This document shows, in pieces, positions 1 to 5,605 of a stretch of DNA of 12,394 bases; position 1 is the stretch's first letter, and each line of letters opens with the position of its first letter. This stretch comes from Lawsonibacter sp. GTDB lineage: Bacteria > Bacillota > Clostridia > Oscillospirales > Oscillospiraceae. Made by a program: the position numbers and the translations under genes. Location: assembly GCA_022798855.1 (NCBI GenBank), contig JAAWNI010000044.1:1-12394 (forward strand). Reading direction: 5' to 3'. Below the pieces are notes generated by a model. That model saw nothing but the letters and a program-made list of their open reading frames with translations. It had not been told where the DNA came from and made no database searches.

Positions 1-67
1 TATTTCCGCCCAATTCCACGTCCTCCGCCGGATAGCGGTCCAGCAGGTCCGAAATGTTACGCTTCAC
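1..67 (-). CDS. 5' end of a probable ECF-sigma partner (anti-sigma-like) gene, truncated by window edge
   Basis: Only the first 22 codons are visible. Translation from GTG at 67-65 reads VKRNISDLLDRYPAEDVELG and continues out of the window. A good ribosome binding site (GGGAGGGG, about 7 nt upstream) lies inside the end of the sigma-factor gene. The GTG overlaps that gene's last codons by 11 nt, so the two are very probably translationally coupled. A gene directly after and overlapping an ECF sigma factor is usually its anti-sigma factor or membrane regulator, and I infer that role here from position only. The visible residues are soluble and contain no diagnostic domain. The sequence left of the window would settle it, for example by showing a single transmembrane helix followed by an extracellular domain. 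Confidence 0.6.
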   Translation of the reverse strand, partial: MKRNISDLLDRYPAEDVELGGN

Positions 68-608
68 GGAGAAACCCCTCCCTTGTCAAAATGTCTTTCA
101 GCTTCATCCGGCCCCGCCGGAGCTTGGTTTTCACCGTGGACTGGTTCATTTCCATCCGGTCCGCGATCTCCGCCACCGTCTGGGCGTAGTAGTAGTGGCG
201 GATAAAGACCTCCCGGTCCGGGCCGGGCAGGGAGTCCACCGCCTGGCGCACCAGCTGCCGCTCCACCGCCCGCTCGTACTCCCCGGGGGGGTCGTCGGGG
301 CCGGGGAGCTCCAAAGCGTCCTCCTCCAGAGGAAGGTCCCGGCCCGCCTGGCGCAGGCGGTTTTTGGCCTTGTTCCGGGCCACCGCCCCCAGCCAGGCCT
401 TCACCTCCCCTGGACGCAGGTCCGGCCCCTGCCGCCAGGCGGCCAGGAACACGTCGGAAACTACCTCCTCGCCGTCCTCCCGGGCCATGGCGCCGCGCAG
501 GATGTTCCACACCACCGTGGAGACGTAGGGGAGGTACCGCTCCATCAGGGCTTCCAGCCCGGCGGGGTCGCCGGACCGTATTTTTCGCAATATTGTCTCT
601 TCCCGCAT
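57..608 (-). CDS. ECF-family RNA polymerase sigma-70 factor
   Basis: This 183-residue protein has the two-domain layout of extracytoplasmic-function sigma factors. A region 2 helix bundle spans about residues 20-85, including the EEVVSDVFLAAWRQ segment that binds core polymerase and the -10 element. An acidic, proline-rich linker follows. Region 4 spans about 125-177 (SLPGPDREVFIRHYYY, then the HTH around TVAEIADRMEMNQSTVKTKL) and would read the -35 element. I chose ATG at 608 because GAGGAG lies 7 nt upstream. The alternative TTG at 623 falls inside that ribosome binding site. The gene overlaps a downstream partial gene that is probably its regulator. It diverges from a FecR-domain lipoprotein, which recalls FecI/FecR pairs, but that gene has its own vegetative-type promoter. 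The target regulon cannot be read from the sequence. Confidence 0.93.
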   Translation of the reverse strand: MREETILRKIRSGDPAGLEALMERYLPYVSTVVWNILRGAMAREDGEEVVSDVFLAAWRQGPDLRPGEVKAWLGAVARNKAKNRLRQAGRDLPLEEDALELPGPDDPPGEYERAVERQLVRQAVDSLPGPDREVFIRHYYYAQTVAEIADRMEMNQSTVKTKLRRGRMKLKDILTREGFLREA

Positions 609-647
609 AACCCAACTCCTCAACTGGGATTAAAAGCGCTTTCACCT

Positions 648-656
648 ATCATATCA
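648..656 (-). promoter_or_regulatory. possible extended -10 promoter of the sigma-factor operon
   Basis: On the minus strand TGATATGAT (656-648) gives a TGn-TATGAT extended -10 about 40 nt before the sigma-factor ATG. No convincing -35 hexamer sits 17 nt upstream (AACCAA), so this is tentative. An autoregulated ECF promoter could also lie here, but I see no clear ECF-type bipartite motif. Confidence 0.3.
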
Positions 657-713
657 CAGGAAAGCACGGTTTGGTTTCAGGGAAAATCAACTTTGTCCCT
701 TGGGGCTGCGGAT

Positions 714-793
714 GTAGGGCGGGACGACCCGGCCCGCCGTTCCATTACCACGAAAAACCCTGTGGGACGGCGCGCCGGGTCGTCGCGCCCTAC
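714..793. repeat. REP/MITE-like inverted repeat, 27-bp arms, 26-nt loop
   Basis: The left arm (714-740, starting GTAGGGCGGGACGACCCGG) and right arm (767-793, ending CGTCGCGCCCTAC) are reverse complements at 25 of 27 positions. The ends are GTAGGGC...GCCCTAC. A second copy with the same arm sequence but a shorter loop lies at 12324-12388. The element fills the gap between the divergent sigma-factor and FecR-type genes. It could form a large cruciform or RNA hairpin, but it has no U tract and codes for nothing. It resembles the short palindromic intergenic repeats dispersed in Oscillospiraceae-type genomes. No flanking target-site duplication was evident. Confidence 0.85.
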
Positions 794-834
794 GCAGATC
801 AGAATTGATTCCCGCGCGTTTGTGTTGGCGCCTC

Positions 835-862
835 TTGCATTTTTTCGCGGGGCTGGTATAAT
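835..862 (+). promoter_or_regulatory. Vegetative promoter of the FecR-domain lipoprotein gene
   Basis: TTGCAT (835-840), a 16-nt spacer and a perfect TATAAT (857-862) place the transcription start near 869, about 28 nt before the GTG start at 897. This rules out the in-frame ATG at 864, which lies within or next to the -10 box. The element is nearly identical to the promoter at 2107-2134. Confidence 0.8.
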
Positions 863-896
863 AATGGGTAGCGAAATTTTAAAAGGAGATGGGATT

Positions 897-2102
897 GTGG
901 GAAAAAATCTGTACCGGCGGGGGCTGTCCCTGCTGCTGGCGGCGGGCGTCCTGCTGGGCTGCGCCGCCTGCGGGGCTAAAACCGCCGCAGCCACCATGCA
1001 CCTGAGAAAGACGGAGGGGGCGGTAGGCGTCTCCGACGGGGAAAAGGCCATTGAGCCGAAGGAAAATCTGGGGCTGTACTCTGGCTACGGGGTGGACACC
1101 CAGGCGGAGAGCTACGCCTGGATCGACCTGGACGAGGTGAAGCTGACCAAGCTGGACCAGGACAGCGAGATCGAGATCATCAAGGAGGACAAGCATCTGG
1201 AAATCCAGGTGCTGTCCGGGAGCCTGTTTTTCAACGTGACCAAGCCCCTGGAGGAGGACGAGGCTATGACCATCCGCACCTCCACCATGGCGATAGGCAT
1301 CCGGGGGACCTGCGGCTGGGTGAGGGGGAACACCGCCGCCCTGCTGGAGGGCGAGGTGGAAGTTACCGCCGGAGATCAGAGCGCCACCATTACCGCCGGG
1401 ATGATGGCCAGGGTGTCCGGAGACGGGGAGCTTGTCGTGACGGAGCTTCCCGCCATTGACGTTCCCGCCTTTGTAAGGGCGGAGCTGGACGGCCCGGACG
1501 CGGCTGAGCCGAAGGCCGTCCTGGAGCGGCTGGAAGAGCGGGAGCGGGTGAAGGACCAGGCCCGGAGGGCCGCCCTGCTGGAGGTGCTGGACAACAACGG
1601 CGGGGCCGCCTACGCCGGGCTGTTTGATGTGGACGGCGACGGCTGGGAGGACCTGCTCCTGCTGAACAATGTGGGCGAGTATTACAGCTTCCGCTGGACC
1701 GCCTATCTCTGGAACGGGAGCGAGGTGCAGGCGGTTGATTTGAACTACAGCAATGACACCCTGACCGGCGCCATGCTGCAATCGACTGACGACATCTACA
1801 CAGTAACCGCCGGGGTGTACCGTGAACGGGATACCGGGACGCTCTATGTCCGCTACTACGGCGAGGTAATTGGCGGCGGCTACTCCAACTACTTTGTGAG
1901 CGCCGCCGGCGGGGAGGAGATTATGGCCCCCTTCTGGGGCGACTATGACGGGGAGGAGGCGTGGCAGCAGGGACGTCGGGAATACGAGGCGGAGCTGGAG
2001 CGGCGGTTTGAGGCCCTGGCGGAGCTGGCGGTGGACGCCTATGAGGGCGAGGACTACACCCACACCCTTGCCGAGGTCCGCCAGCGGCTGGCGGATGAAT
2101 AA
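897..2102 (+). CDS. FecR-domain surface lipoprotein with EF-hand-like C-terminal module
   Basis: The protein has 401 residues. I chose GTG at 897 because AAGGAG sits 8 nt upstream and the promoter excludes earlier in-frame starts. A basic N-terminus and hydrophobic stretch lead to a lipobox-like LLGC with Cys22, so the mature protein is probably a membrane-anchored lipoprotein facing outwards. Residues ~55-165 match the FecR fold: a decorated beta domain with the hallmark IRGTCGWV at ~135-142, followed by a repeated beta-hairpin (ALLEGEVEVTAGDQSATITAG). A charged helical linker at ~196-220 leads to a second domain starting with DVDGDGWEDLLLL (234-246), which resembles a calcium-binding EF-hand/VCBS loop. 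Unlike classical FecR, it has no cytoplasmic anti-sigma segment, so a sensing or scaffolding role outside the cell is more likely. The ligand is unknown. The gene appears monocistronic. Confidence 0.85.
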   Translation: MGKNLYRRGLSLLLAAGVLLGCAACGAKTAAATMHLRKTEGAVGVSDGEKAIEPKENLGLYSGYGVDTQAESYAWIDLDEVKLTKLDQDSEIEIIKEDKHLEIQVLSGSLFFNVTKPLEEDEAMTIRTSTMAIGIRGTCGWVRGNTAALLEGEVEVTAGDQSATITAGMMARVSGDGELVVTELPAIDVPAFVRAELDGPDAAEPKAVLERLEERERVKDQARRAALLEVLDNNGGAAYAGLFDVDGDGWEDLLLLNNVGEYYSFRWTAYLWNGSEVQAVDLNYSNDTLTGAMLQSTDDIYTVTAGVYRERDTGTLYVRYYGEVIGGGYSNYFVSAAGGEEIMAPFWGDYDGEEAWQQGRREYEAELERRFEALAELAVDAYEGEDYTHTLAEVRQRLADE

Positions 2103-2106
2103 TTCC

Positions 2107-2134
2107 TTGCATTTTTCCCCGGGGGGAGTATAAT
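2107..2134 (+). promoter_or_regulatory. Promoter of pncB
   Basis: TTGCAT (2107-2112), a 16-nt spacer and TATAAT (2129-2134) start transcription near 2141, about 45 nt before the pncB ATG. The element begins 5 nt after the stop of the preceding gene. Its spacer contains a C-run/G-run self-complementary core (CCCCGGGG), similar to the promoter at 835-862. Confidence 0.82.
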
Positions 2135-2185
2135 AGGGTCTAACAAGGGGGTGTCTTGTCACCCCGACACAAGGAGGCTTTCCCT

Positions 2186-3634
2186 ATGAAAGCGAAAACG
2201 AACCTGACCATGCTCTGCGACTTCTACGAGCTGACCATGGCCAACGGCTACTTCCAGACCGGCTTGCAGGACCGCATCTGTTACTTCGACGTGTTCTACC
2301 GCTCCGTCCCCGACAAGGGGGGATTTGCCATCGCCGCCGGCCTGGCCCAGGTGGTGGAGTACATCCAGGAGCTGTGCTTCGATGAGGAGGACGCGGCCTA
2401 TCTGCGGAGCAAGGGGTGCTTCAGTGAGGAATTCCTGGCCTTTTTGAAGGACTTTAGATTCACCGGCGACATCTGGGCTGTCCCGGAGGGCACCCCGGTG
2501 TTCCCCAGCGAGCCCATCCTCACCGTCCGGGCCCCCGCCATCCAGGCCCAGTTTGTGGAGACGTTCATCCTCCTCACCCTGAACCACCAGAGCCTGATTG
2601 CCACCAAGTCCAACCGCATCGTCCGGGCCGCCGAGGGCCGGCCGGTGGCGGAGTTCGGCTCCCGCCGGGCCCAGGGGGCGGACGGCGCCCTGCTGGGGGC
2701 CAGGGCCAGCTACATCGCCGGCTGCGCCGCCACCGCCTGCACCATGGCCGACCAGCGGTACGGCTCCCCCGCCACCGGCACCATGGCCCACTCCTGGGTC
2801 CAGATGTTCCCCGACGAGCTCACCGCCTTTAAGACCTACTGCCAGCTCTACCCCAACAACGCCACCCTGCTGGTGGACACCTACAATGTGCTGAAATCCG
2901 GCGTGCCCAACGCCATCCGGGCCTTTCAAGAGGTGCTTGCCCCCATGGGCATCACCAAGTGCGGCATCCGGCTGGACTCCGGCGACCTGACCTATCTGTC
3001 CCAGAAGGCCAGGGAAATGCTGGACGCGGCGGGGTTTTCGGAGTGTAAGATCGTGGCGTCCAACGCCCTGGACGAGTACATCATCCGGGACCTGGTCCGC
3101 CAGGGGGCCCGCATCGACTCCTTTGGGGTGGGCGAGCGGCTCATCACCTCCCGCAGCGAGCCGGTGTTCGGCGGGGTCTATAAGCTGGCCGCCATCGAGG
3201 ACGATGAGGGCAGGATCATCCCCAAAATCAAAATCAGCGAGAATTCCGCCAAAATCACCACCCCACACTTTAAGAAGATATACCGCATTTTCTCCAAGGA
3301 CACCGGCAAGGCGGAAGCCGACCTGATCTGCCTCCACAATGAGGAGTTCGACTTCTCCCAGCCCCTGGAGCTCTTCGACCCGGACGCCACCTGGAAGCGG
3401 AAGGTGTATACCGACATCGAGGTGAAGGAGCTGATGGTGCCCATCTTCCAGGGGGGCGGGCTGGTGTATCAGGTGCCCGACCTCCAGGCCAGCCGGGCCT
3501 ACTGCCAGCGGCAGGTGGACGCCCTGTGGGACGAGGTGAAGCGGTTCGAGAACCCCCACAACTACTATGTGGACCTGTCCCAGAAGCTGTGGGACATCAA
3601 GCAGGGGCTGCTGAACAGCCACGAGGTGAAGTGA
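2186..3634 (+). CDS. pncB: Nicotinate phosphoribosyltransferase
   Basis: This 482-residue cytoplasmic enzyme joins nicotinate to PRPP, with ATP use, to give nicotinate mononucleotide. It is the entry step of the Preiss-Handler NAD salvage route. Family signatures run in order: an N-terminal LTMLCDFYELTMANGYF block (7-23), FGSRRAQG (157-164), GTMAHSWVQMF (198-208, with His202 in the position of the catalytic phospho-histidine), VDTYNVLKSGVPNAI (230-244) and IRLDSGDLTYLS (261-272). The length is normal for the long bacterial form. I chose ATG at 2186 because AAGGAGG lies 8 nt upstream. The earlier in-frame TTG at 2156 lies at the start of the leader and has no such site. The gene has its own promoter and a strong terminator, so it is a single-gene unit. 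No transporter or nicotinamidase gene adjoins it. Confidence 0.97.
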   Translation: MKAKTNLTMLCDFYELTMANGYFQTGLQDRICYFDVFYRSVPDKGGFAIAAGLAQVVEYIQELCFDEEDAAYLRSKGCFSEEFLAFLKDFRFTGDIWAVPEGTPVFPSEPILTVRAPAIQAQFVETFILLTLNHQSLIATKSNRIVRAAEGRPVAEFGSRRAQGADGALLGARASYIAGCAATACTMADQRYGSPATGTMAHSWVQMFPDELTAFKTYCQLYPNNATLLVDTYNVLKSGVPNAIRAFQEVLAPMGITKCGIRLDSGDLTYLSQKAREMLDAAGFSECKIVASNALDEYIIRDLVRQGARIDSFGVGERLITSRSEPVFGGVYKLAAIEDDEGRIIPKIKISENSAKITTPHFKKIYRIFSKDTGKAEADLICLHNEEFDFSQPLELFDPDATWKRKVYTDIEVKELMVPIFQGGGLVYQVPDLQASRAYCQRQVDALWDEVKRFENPHNYYVDLSQKLWDIKQGLLNSHEVK

Positions 3635-3664
3635 ATTTTTCTTGCGTAATTTCCCCTGATGATA

Positions 3665-3706
3665 TAAAAAAACTCTGGAGAGGTGTTTCCTCTCCGGAGT
3701 TTTTTT
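3665..3706 (+). terminator. Rho-independent terminator after pncB (bidirectional)
   Basis: A 12-bp stem (ACTCTGGAGAGG at 3672-3683 with CCTCTCCGGAGT at 3689-3700, one G-T wobble) closes a 5-nt loop. It is followed by seven T residues and preceded by seven A residues, so it can end transcription from either side. Confidence 0.93.
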
Positions 3707-3729
3707 CTCAAGAATCAGAACAAAAAGCA

Positions 3730-3758
3730 TTGACATTTGGGCATACATAATATATCAT
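3730..3758 (+). promoter_or_regulatory. Promoter of the ribbon-helix-helix gene
   Basis: TTGACA (3730-3735), a 17-nt spacer and TATCAT (3753-3758) give a transcription start near 3765. The promoter lies inside an inverted repeat likely to be an operator (3738-3771). Confidence 0.7.
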
Positions 3759-3771
3759 GTTTGTATGCCCA
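3738..3771. promoter_or_regulatory. Palindromic operator overlapping the promoter, probably bound by the RHH protein
   Basis: Perfect 10-bp arms TGGGCATACA (3738-3747) and TGTATGCCCA (3762-3771) flank a 14-bp AT-rich spacer containing the -10 box. Arm centres are about 24 bp apart, roughly two helical turns, so both arms lie on one DNA face. A repressor dimer or tetramer bound here would cover the spacer, the -10 and the start site. The next gene encodes a small DNA-binding protein, so autorepression is the simplest reading. Protein binding is inferred. Confidence 0.7.
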
Positions 3772-3788
3772 TAAGTGAGGTGAGAAGG

Positions 3789-3971
3789 GTGTCTCCAAGG
3801 ACAGGAAGGCCGCTGAAAGGCAATGAAGCCCGCACGGAGAAAATCAATCTTCGTATTTCAAAAGGCGAACTGCAAAGAATCCAAACCTGCGCCGGTCAAA
3901 TGGGAGTATCCAGGATTGACGCAATTATGGAAGGGATCAATTTGCTGGAGGCAGAGCTGGACAAAAAATAG
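3789..3971 (+). CDS. Small ribbon-helix-helix (Arc/CopG-type) DNA-binding protein
   Basis: This 60-residue protein begins VSPRTGRPLKGNEARTEKIN, an N-terminus typical of short clostridial ribbon-helix-helix regulators. The beta strand KINLRIS (~18-24) would insert in the DNA major groove. Helix A is GELQRIQTCAGQMG and helix B is VSRIDAIMEGINLLEAEL, separated by the expected turn. I chose GTG at 3789 because GAGG lies 8 nt upstream and the family begins with SPRTGRP. The ATG at 3765 has no ribosome binding site and sits in the operator arm at the predicted transcription start. The gene lies in a region of about 48% GC, well below its neighbours, which suggests transfer. It is followed by two hairpins and a 65-residue orphan gene. 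It could be the antitoxin-like half of a small module, but no recognisable toxin is present. Confidence 0.85.
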   Translation: MSPRTGRPLKGNEARTEKINLRISKGELQRIQTCAGQMGVSRIDAIMEGINLLEAELDKK

Positions 3972-4006
3972 GGTGTTGGCCGCCCGGATAAGCCAAACCA
4001 ACACCC
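3971..4006 (+). other. Hairpin directly after the RHH gene, no U tract
   Basis: GGGTGTTGG (3971-3979) pairs perfectly with CCAACACCC (3998-4006). An inner GGC/GCC pairing can extend the stem across an AAA bulge. It begins at the stop codon but has no T run after it (acaataacc), so it looks more like an mRNA-stabilising or attenuating structure than an intrinsic terminator. Confidence 0.6.
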
Positions 4007-4016
4007 ACAATAACCA

Positions 4017-4060
4017 CGCCAAAAGGAGTGGTAAATCTCACTATACCATTCTTCTTGGCG
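4017..4060 (+). other. Long hairpin in the RHH-orphan intergenic region
   Basis: CGCCAAAAGGAGTGGTA (4017-4033) pairs with TACCATTCTTCTTGGCG (4044-4060) over 17 positions, with two G-U wobbles and two mismatches, around a 10-nt loop. It lies 6 nt before the AAGGAGG ribosome binding site of the next gene. It contains a decoy-like AAGGAG in its left arm. It could tune translation or mark an RNA processing site. Confidence 0.6.
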
Positions 4061-4077
4061 AAAATCAAGGAGGAAAT

Positions 4078-4275
4078 ATGATGCAGAAAGAGATTCTATT
4101 GGATTTGGAGGAACCCTTGGACCGTCTGTCCTGCGGTGTGAACGCAATGGGATTGATGGTGCTTGGACTGGCTCAGGCACATGAGCCCTATGCAGATGGG
4201 TTCCATGCGGTCTGGGATTATCTTCGGACAGCTGAATCAGATGTTCAAAAGGTCCTGGCGGAAATTGTGGAATAG
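4078..4275 (+). CDS. 65-residue acidic hypothetical protein
   Basis: I do not recognise this protein. It starts at the tandem ATG pair 4078/4081. The strong AAGGAGG at 4067-4073 gives spacing of 4 or 7 nt, so 4081 is the better initiation codon (64 residues). The product is acidic (pattern LLDLEEPLDRLSCG, then ESDVQKVLAEIVE) and mostly helical by composition. A middle stretch GVNAMGLMVLGLAQAHEP is moderately hydrophobic but short for a membrane span. Size and composition recall small orphan proteins found in integrative-element remnants. It probably shares a transcript with the upstream RHH regulator. Both lie in the same AT-richer islet bounded by terminators on each side. A toxin or phage-related role is possible but unsupported. 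Confidence 0.75.
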   Translation: MMQKEILLDLEEPLDRLSCGVNAMGLMVLGLAQAHEPYADGFHAVWDYLRTAESDVQKVLAEIVE

Positions 4276-4290
4276 TTTGAGCGTTGTGCA

Positions 4291-4323
4291 AAACAGGAAA
4301 AGCCCCGTCCAAACGGACGGGGC
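4291..4323 (-). terminator. Rho-independent terminator of secG
   Basis: Read on the minus strand, GCCCCGTCC (4323-4315) and GGACGGGGC (4310-4302) form a perfect 9-bp stem with a GTTT loop. TTTTCCTGTTT follows. It lies 14 nt past the secG stop. It probably also stops plus-strand transcripts from the islet only weakly, because the A-rich side is short. Confidence 0.88.
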
Positions 4324-4336
4324 GGCTTGATTAAAA

Positions 4337-4567
4337 TCAGATCAGGCTGAGCACCAGGGTGATGACGATCCAGAGGATGGCCACCCACTTGGTCCAGCGG
4401 GCCAGCTTGGCGTCCAGGCTCTTGGCCTTGTTCTTGGACAGGAAGGTGTCGGCGCCGCCGGCGATGGCGCCGGACAGGCCGGCACTCTTGCCGGACTGGA
4501 GCATGACCACAGCGATGACGGCCAGGCCGCACAGGACCTGGACAATGGTAAGAATCAGATTCAGCAT
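4337..4567 (-). CDS. secG: Preprotein translocase subunit SecG
   Basis: This 76-residue membrane protein is the accessory third subunit of the SecYEG channel. It assists SecA-driven protein export through the cytoplasmic membrane. The hallmark pattern is present: a first transmembrane helix (LNLILTIVQVLCGLAVIAVV, ~2-21), then the conserved MLQSGKSAGLSGAIAGGAD loop (22-40) with TFLSKNKAK, then a second transmembrane helix (KWVAILWIVITLVLSLI, ~60-76). The length is normal for the family. The ATG at 4567 is preceded by AAAGGA with about 10-nt spacing. The gene has its own promoter (4643-4671) and terminator. In many Firmicutes secG precedes rnr and smpB, but here it does not: the next genes downstream are the opposite-strand islet. 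Confidence 0.95.
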   Translation of the reverse strand: MLNLILTIVQVLCGLAVIAVVMLQSGKSAGLSGAIAGGADTFLSKNKAKSLDAKLARWTKWVAILWIVITLVLSLI

Positions 4568-4642
4568 AGTTTACTCGTTCCTTTCAAGGCCCAGCGGCCA
4601 TAAATTTACGGCTTTACCGGAAAAAACCCGGAAGTATAGGAA

Positions 4643-4671
4643 AGCATACCACAATTCAAGGCGGATTGCAA
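4643..4671 (-). promoter_or_regulatory. Promoter of secG
   Basis: On the minus strand TTGCAA (4671-4666), a 17-nt spacer and TATGCT (4648-4643), with a TG one base upstream of the -10 (extended -10), start transcription near 4636. The leader is about 70 nt and contains a short CCGG(G)T6CCGG hairpin. The promoter begins 18 nt past the stop of the upstream hydrolase gene. No terminator is seen between them, so some read-through is likely. Confidence 0.75.
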
Positions 4672-4688
4672 GTGGTTTCCCCCAATTT

Positions 4689-5588
4689 TCAGGAATTTTC
4701 CGTCCTGACATAGTAGACCGCCCCATTTTGGCACTGTTCCGCCAACCGCCCAGCATCCACCAGGTACTCGATGAAGAAGCGGACATTCCGCTCAAAGCGC
4801 AGGGCGCGCCGGGGCTTGTGGGTAAAGAGCTGGTAGAGGGTGCAGGCGGCTTCGTCGATCTGGCTGGCGGTCATAGGCCGGTCCACCAGGCTTAAAATCT
4901 CGTCCGCCCGGCGGCGGATGAGGGCCTGGTTGGCGTCGATGAGGGGGCCGGCCTCCTCCCCGGAGCACACCCCACGGTGGGCCATGACGTAGAAGCCACA
5001 GCCCAGGCGGCGCAGCTTCTCCCGGCTGTCCATGGCCATGGCCTGGCTCAGGTTGTAGGGCAGCTTGGACTCCAGCATACCGGCGCTGAGGAGGGCGTCG
5101 GCGGTGTAACAGACGTTGTCTGGGGTGACGGTGCAGATGTGCCCGGCGGAGTGGCCAGGGGTCTGGATGATTTGGAACTCCACCCCGCCCAGGGTGAAGG
5201 GCCCGTCGCTGGGGGGAATGAAGCGGTCGGGCTTGTGGACCATGCAGGACGACTCCCGCTCCACCGTCCCGGGGGAGAGGGTGAGGAAGTAGCATTTCAG
5301 GGTGAGAAGGGAGGAGCACATCCCCGCTTCCGGGAAGGTGAGGGCAATTTCCGCCCCATACTTCTCTTGAAAACGGCGGTTATTGGCACAGTGGTCCACG
5401 TGGGCGTGGGAACACAGAACGCCGACCGGAGTGAGTCCCGCAGTACTCAGCGTTCTTTCCAGCTCCTCCTGTTCCTCCGGCAGGCCGGTGTCCAGCAGAA
5501 CACAGCGCCCGCTGTCCAATTTGTAAAAAGGGATCAGCTGGTTGGCCTCAATCACCCAGGTATTACCTTTTATACGTTTGATTTCCAT
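4689..5588 (-). CDS. Metallo-beta-lactamase-fold metal-dependent hydrolase
   Basis: The 299-residue protein has a full set of MBL metal ligands: SHAHVDHCAN (His61, His63, Asp65, His66), TPGHSAGH (His146), TADALL (Asp164) and MAHRG (His204). A di-zinc hydrolase site is therefore expected. The C-terminal ~75 residues (ADEILSLVDRPMTASQIDEA onward) look like the small winged-helix cap seen in the LACTB2/glyoxalase-II-like branch. There is no signal peptide, so it should be cytoplasmic. The substrate cannot be read from the sequence; thioesters, phosphodiesters or RNA are all known for relatives. The ATG at 5588 has GGAGG 7 nt upstream. The gene starts 17 nt after the VWA gene ends and is almost certainly co-transcribed with it. 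Any functional link between the two is unknown. Confidence 0.9.
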   Translation of the reverse strand: MEIKRIKGNTWVIEANQLIPFYKLDSGRCVLLDTGLPEEQEELERTLSTAGLTPVGVLCSHAHVDHCANNRRFQEKYGAEIALTFPEAGMCSSLLTLKCYFLTLSPGTVERESSCMVHKPDRFIPPSDGPFTLGGVEFQIIQTPGHSAGHICTVTPDNVCYTADALLSAGMLESKLPYNLSQAMAMDSREKLRRLGCGFYVMAHRGVCSGEEAGPLIDANQALIRRRADEILSLVDRPMTASQIDEAACTLYQLFTHKPRRALRFERNVRFFIEYLVDAGRLAEQCQNGAVYYVRTENS

Positions 5589-5605
5589 CCCGATTCCTCC
5601 CTAAT

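Noticed and set aside
54..896. In-frame upstream extension of the FecR-domain gene giving a 682-residue reading frame
   Set aside because: It is antisense to the sigma factor, crosses the inverted repeat and the mapped promoter, and its low-complexity Pro/Gly/His/Leu composition is typical of shadow frames in GC-rich DNA.
879..2162. 427-residue minus-strand reading frame opposite the FecR-domain gene
   Set aside because: His/Gly/Val/Gln-rich composition, no family motifs, and it is the antisense of a well-supported gene.
2159..3748. 529-residue minus-strand reading frame opposite pncB
   Set aside because: Antisense shadow of a strongly conserved enzyme, and it runs through a terminator.
3823..4275. 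150-residue frame joining the RHH region to the orphan protein
   Set aside because: Its first half is an out-of-frame reading of the RHH gene and two hairpins. The strong ribosome binding site at 4067 marks the real start.
4337..4895. Plus-strand frame across secG and the end of the hydrolase gene (4359-4895)
   Set aside because: Antisense to two supported genes and crosses the secG promoter.
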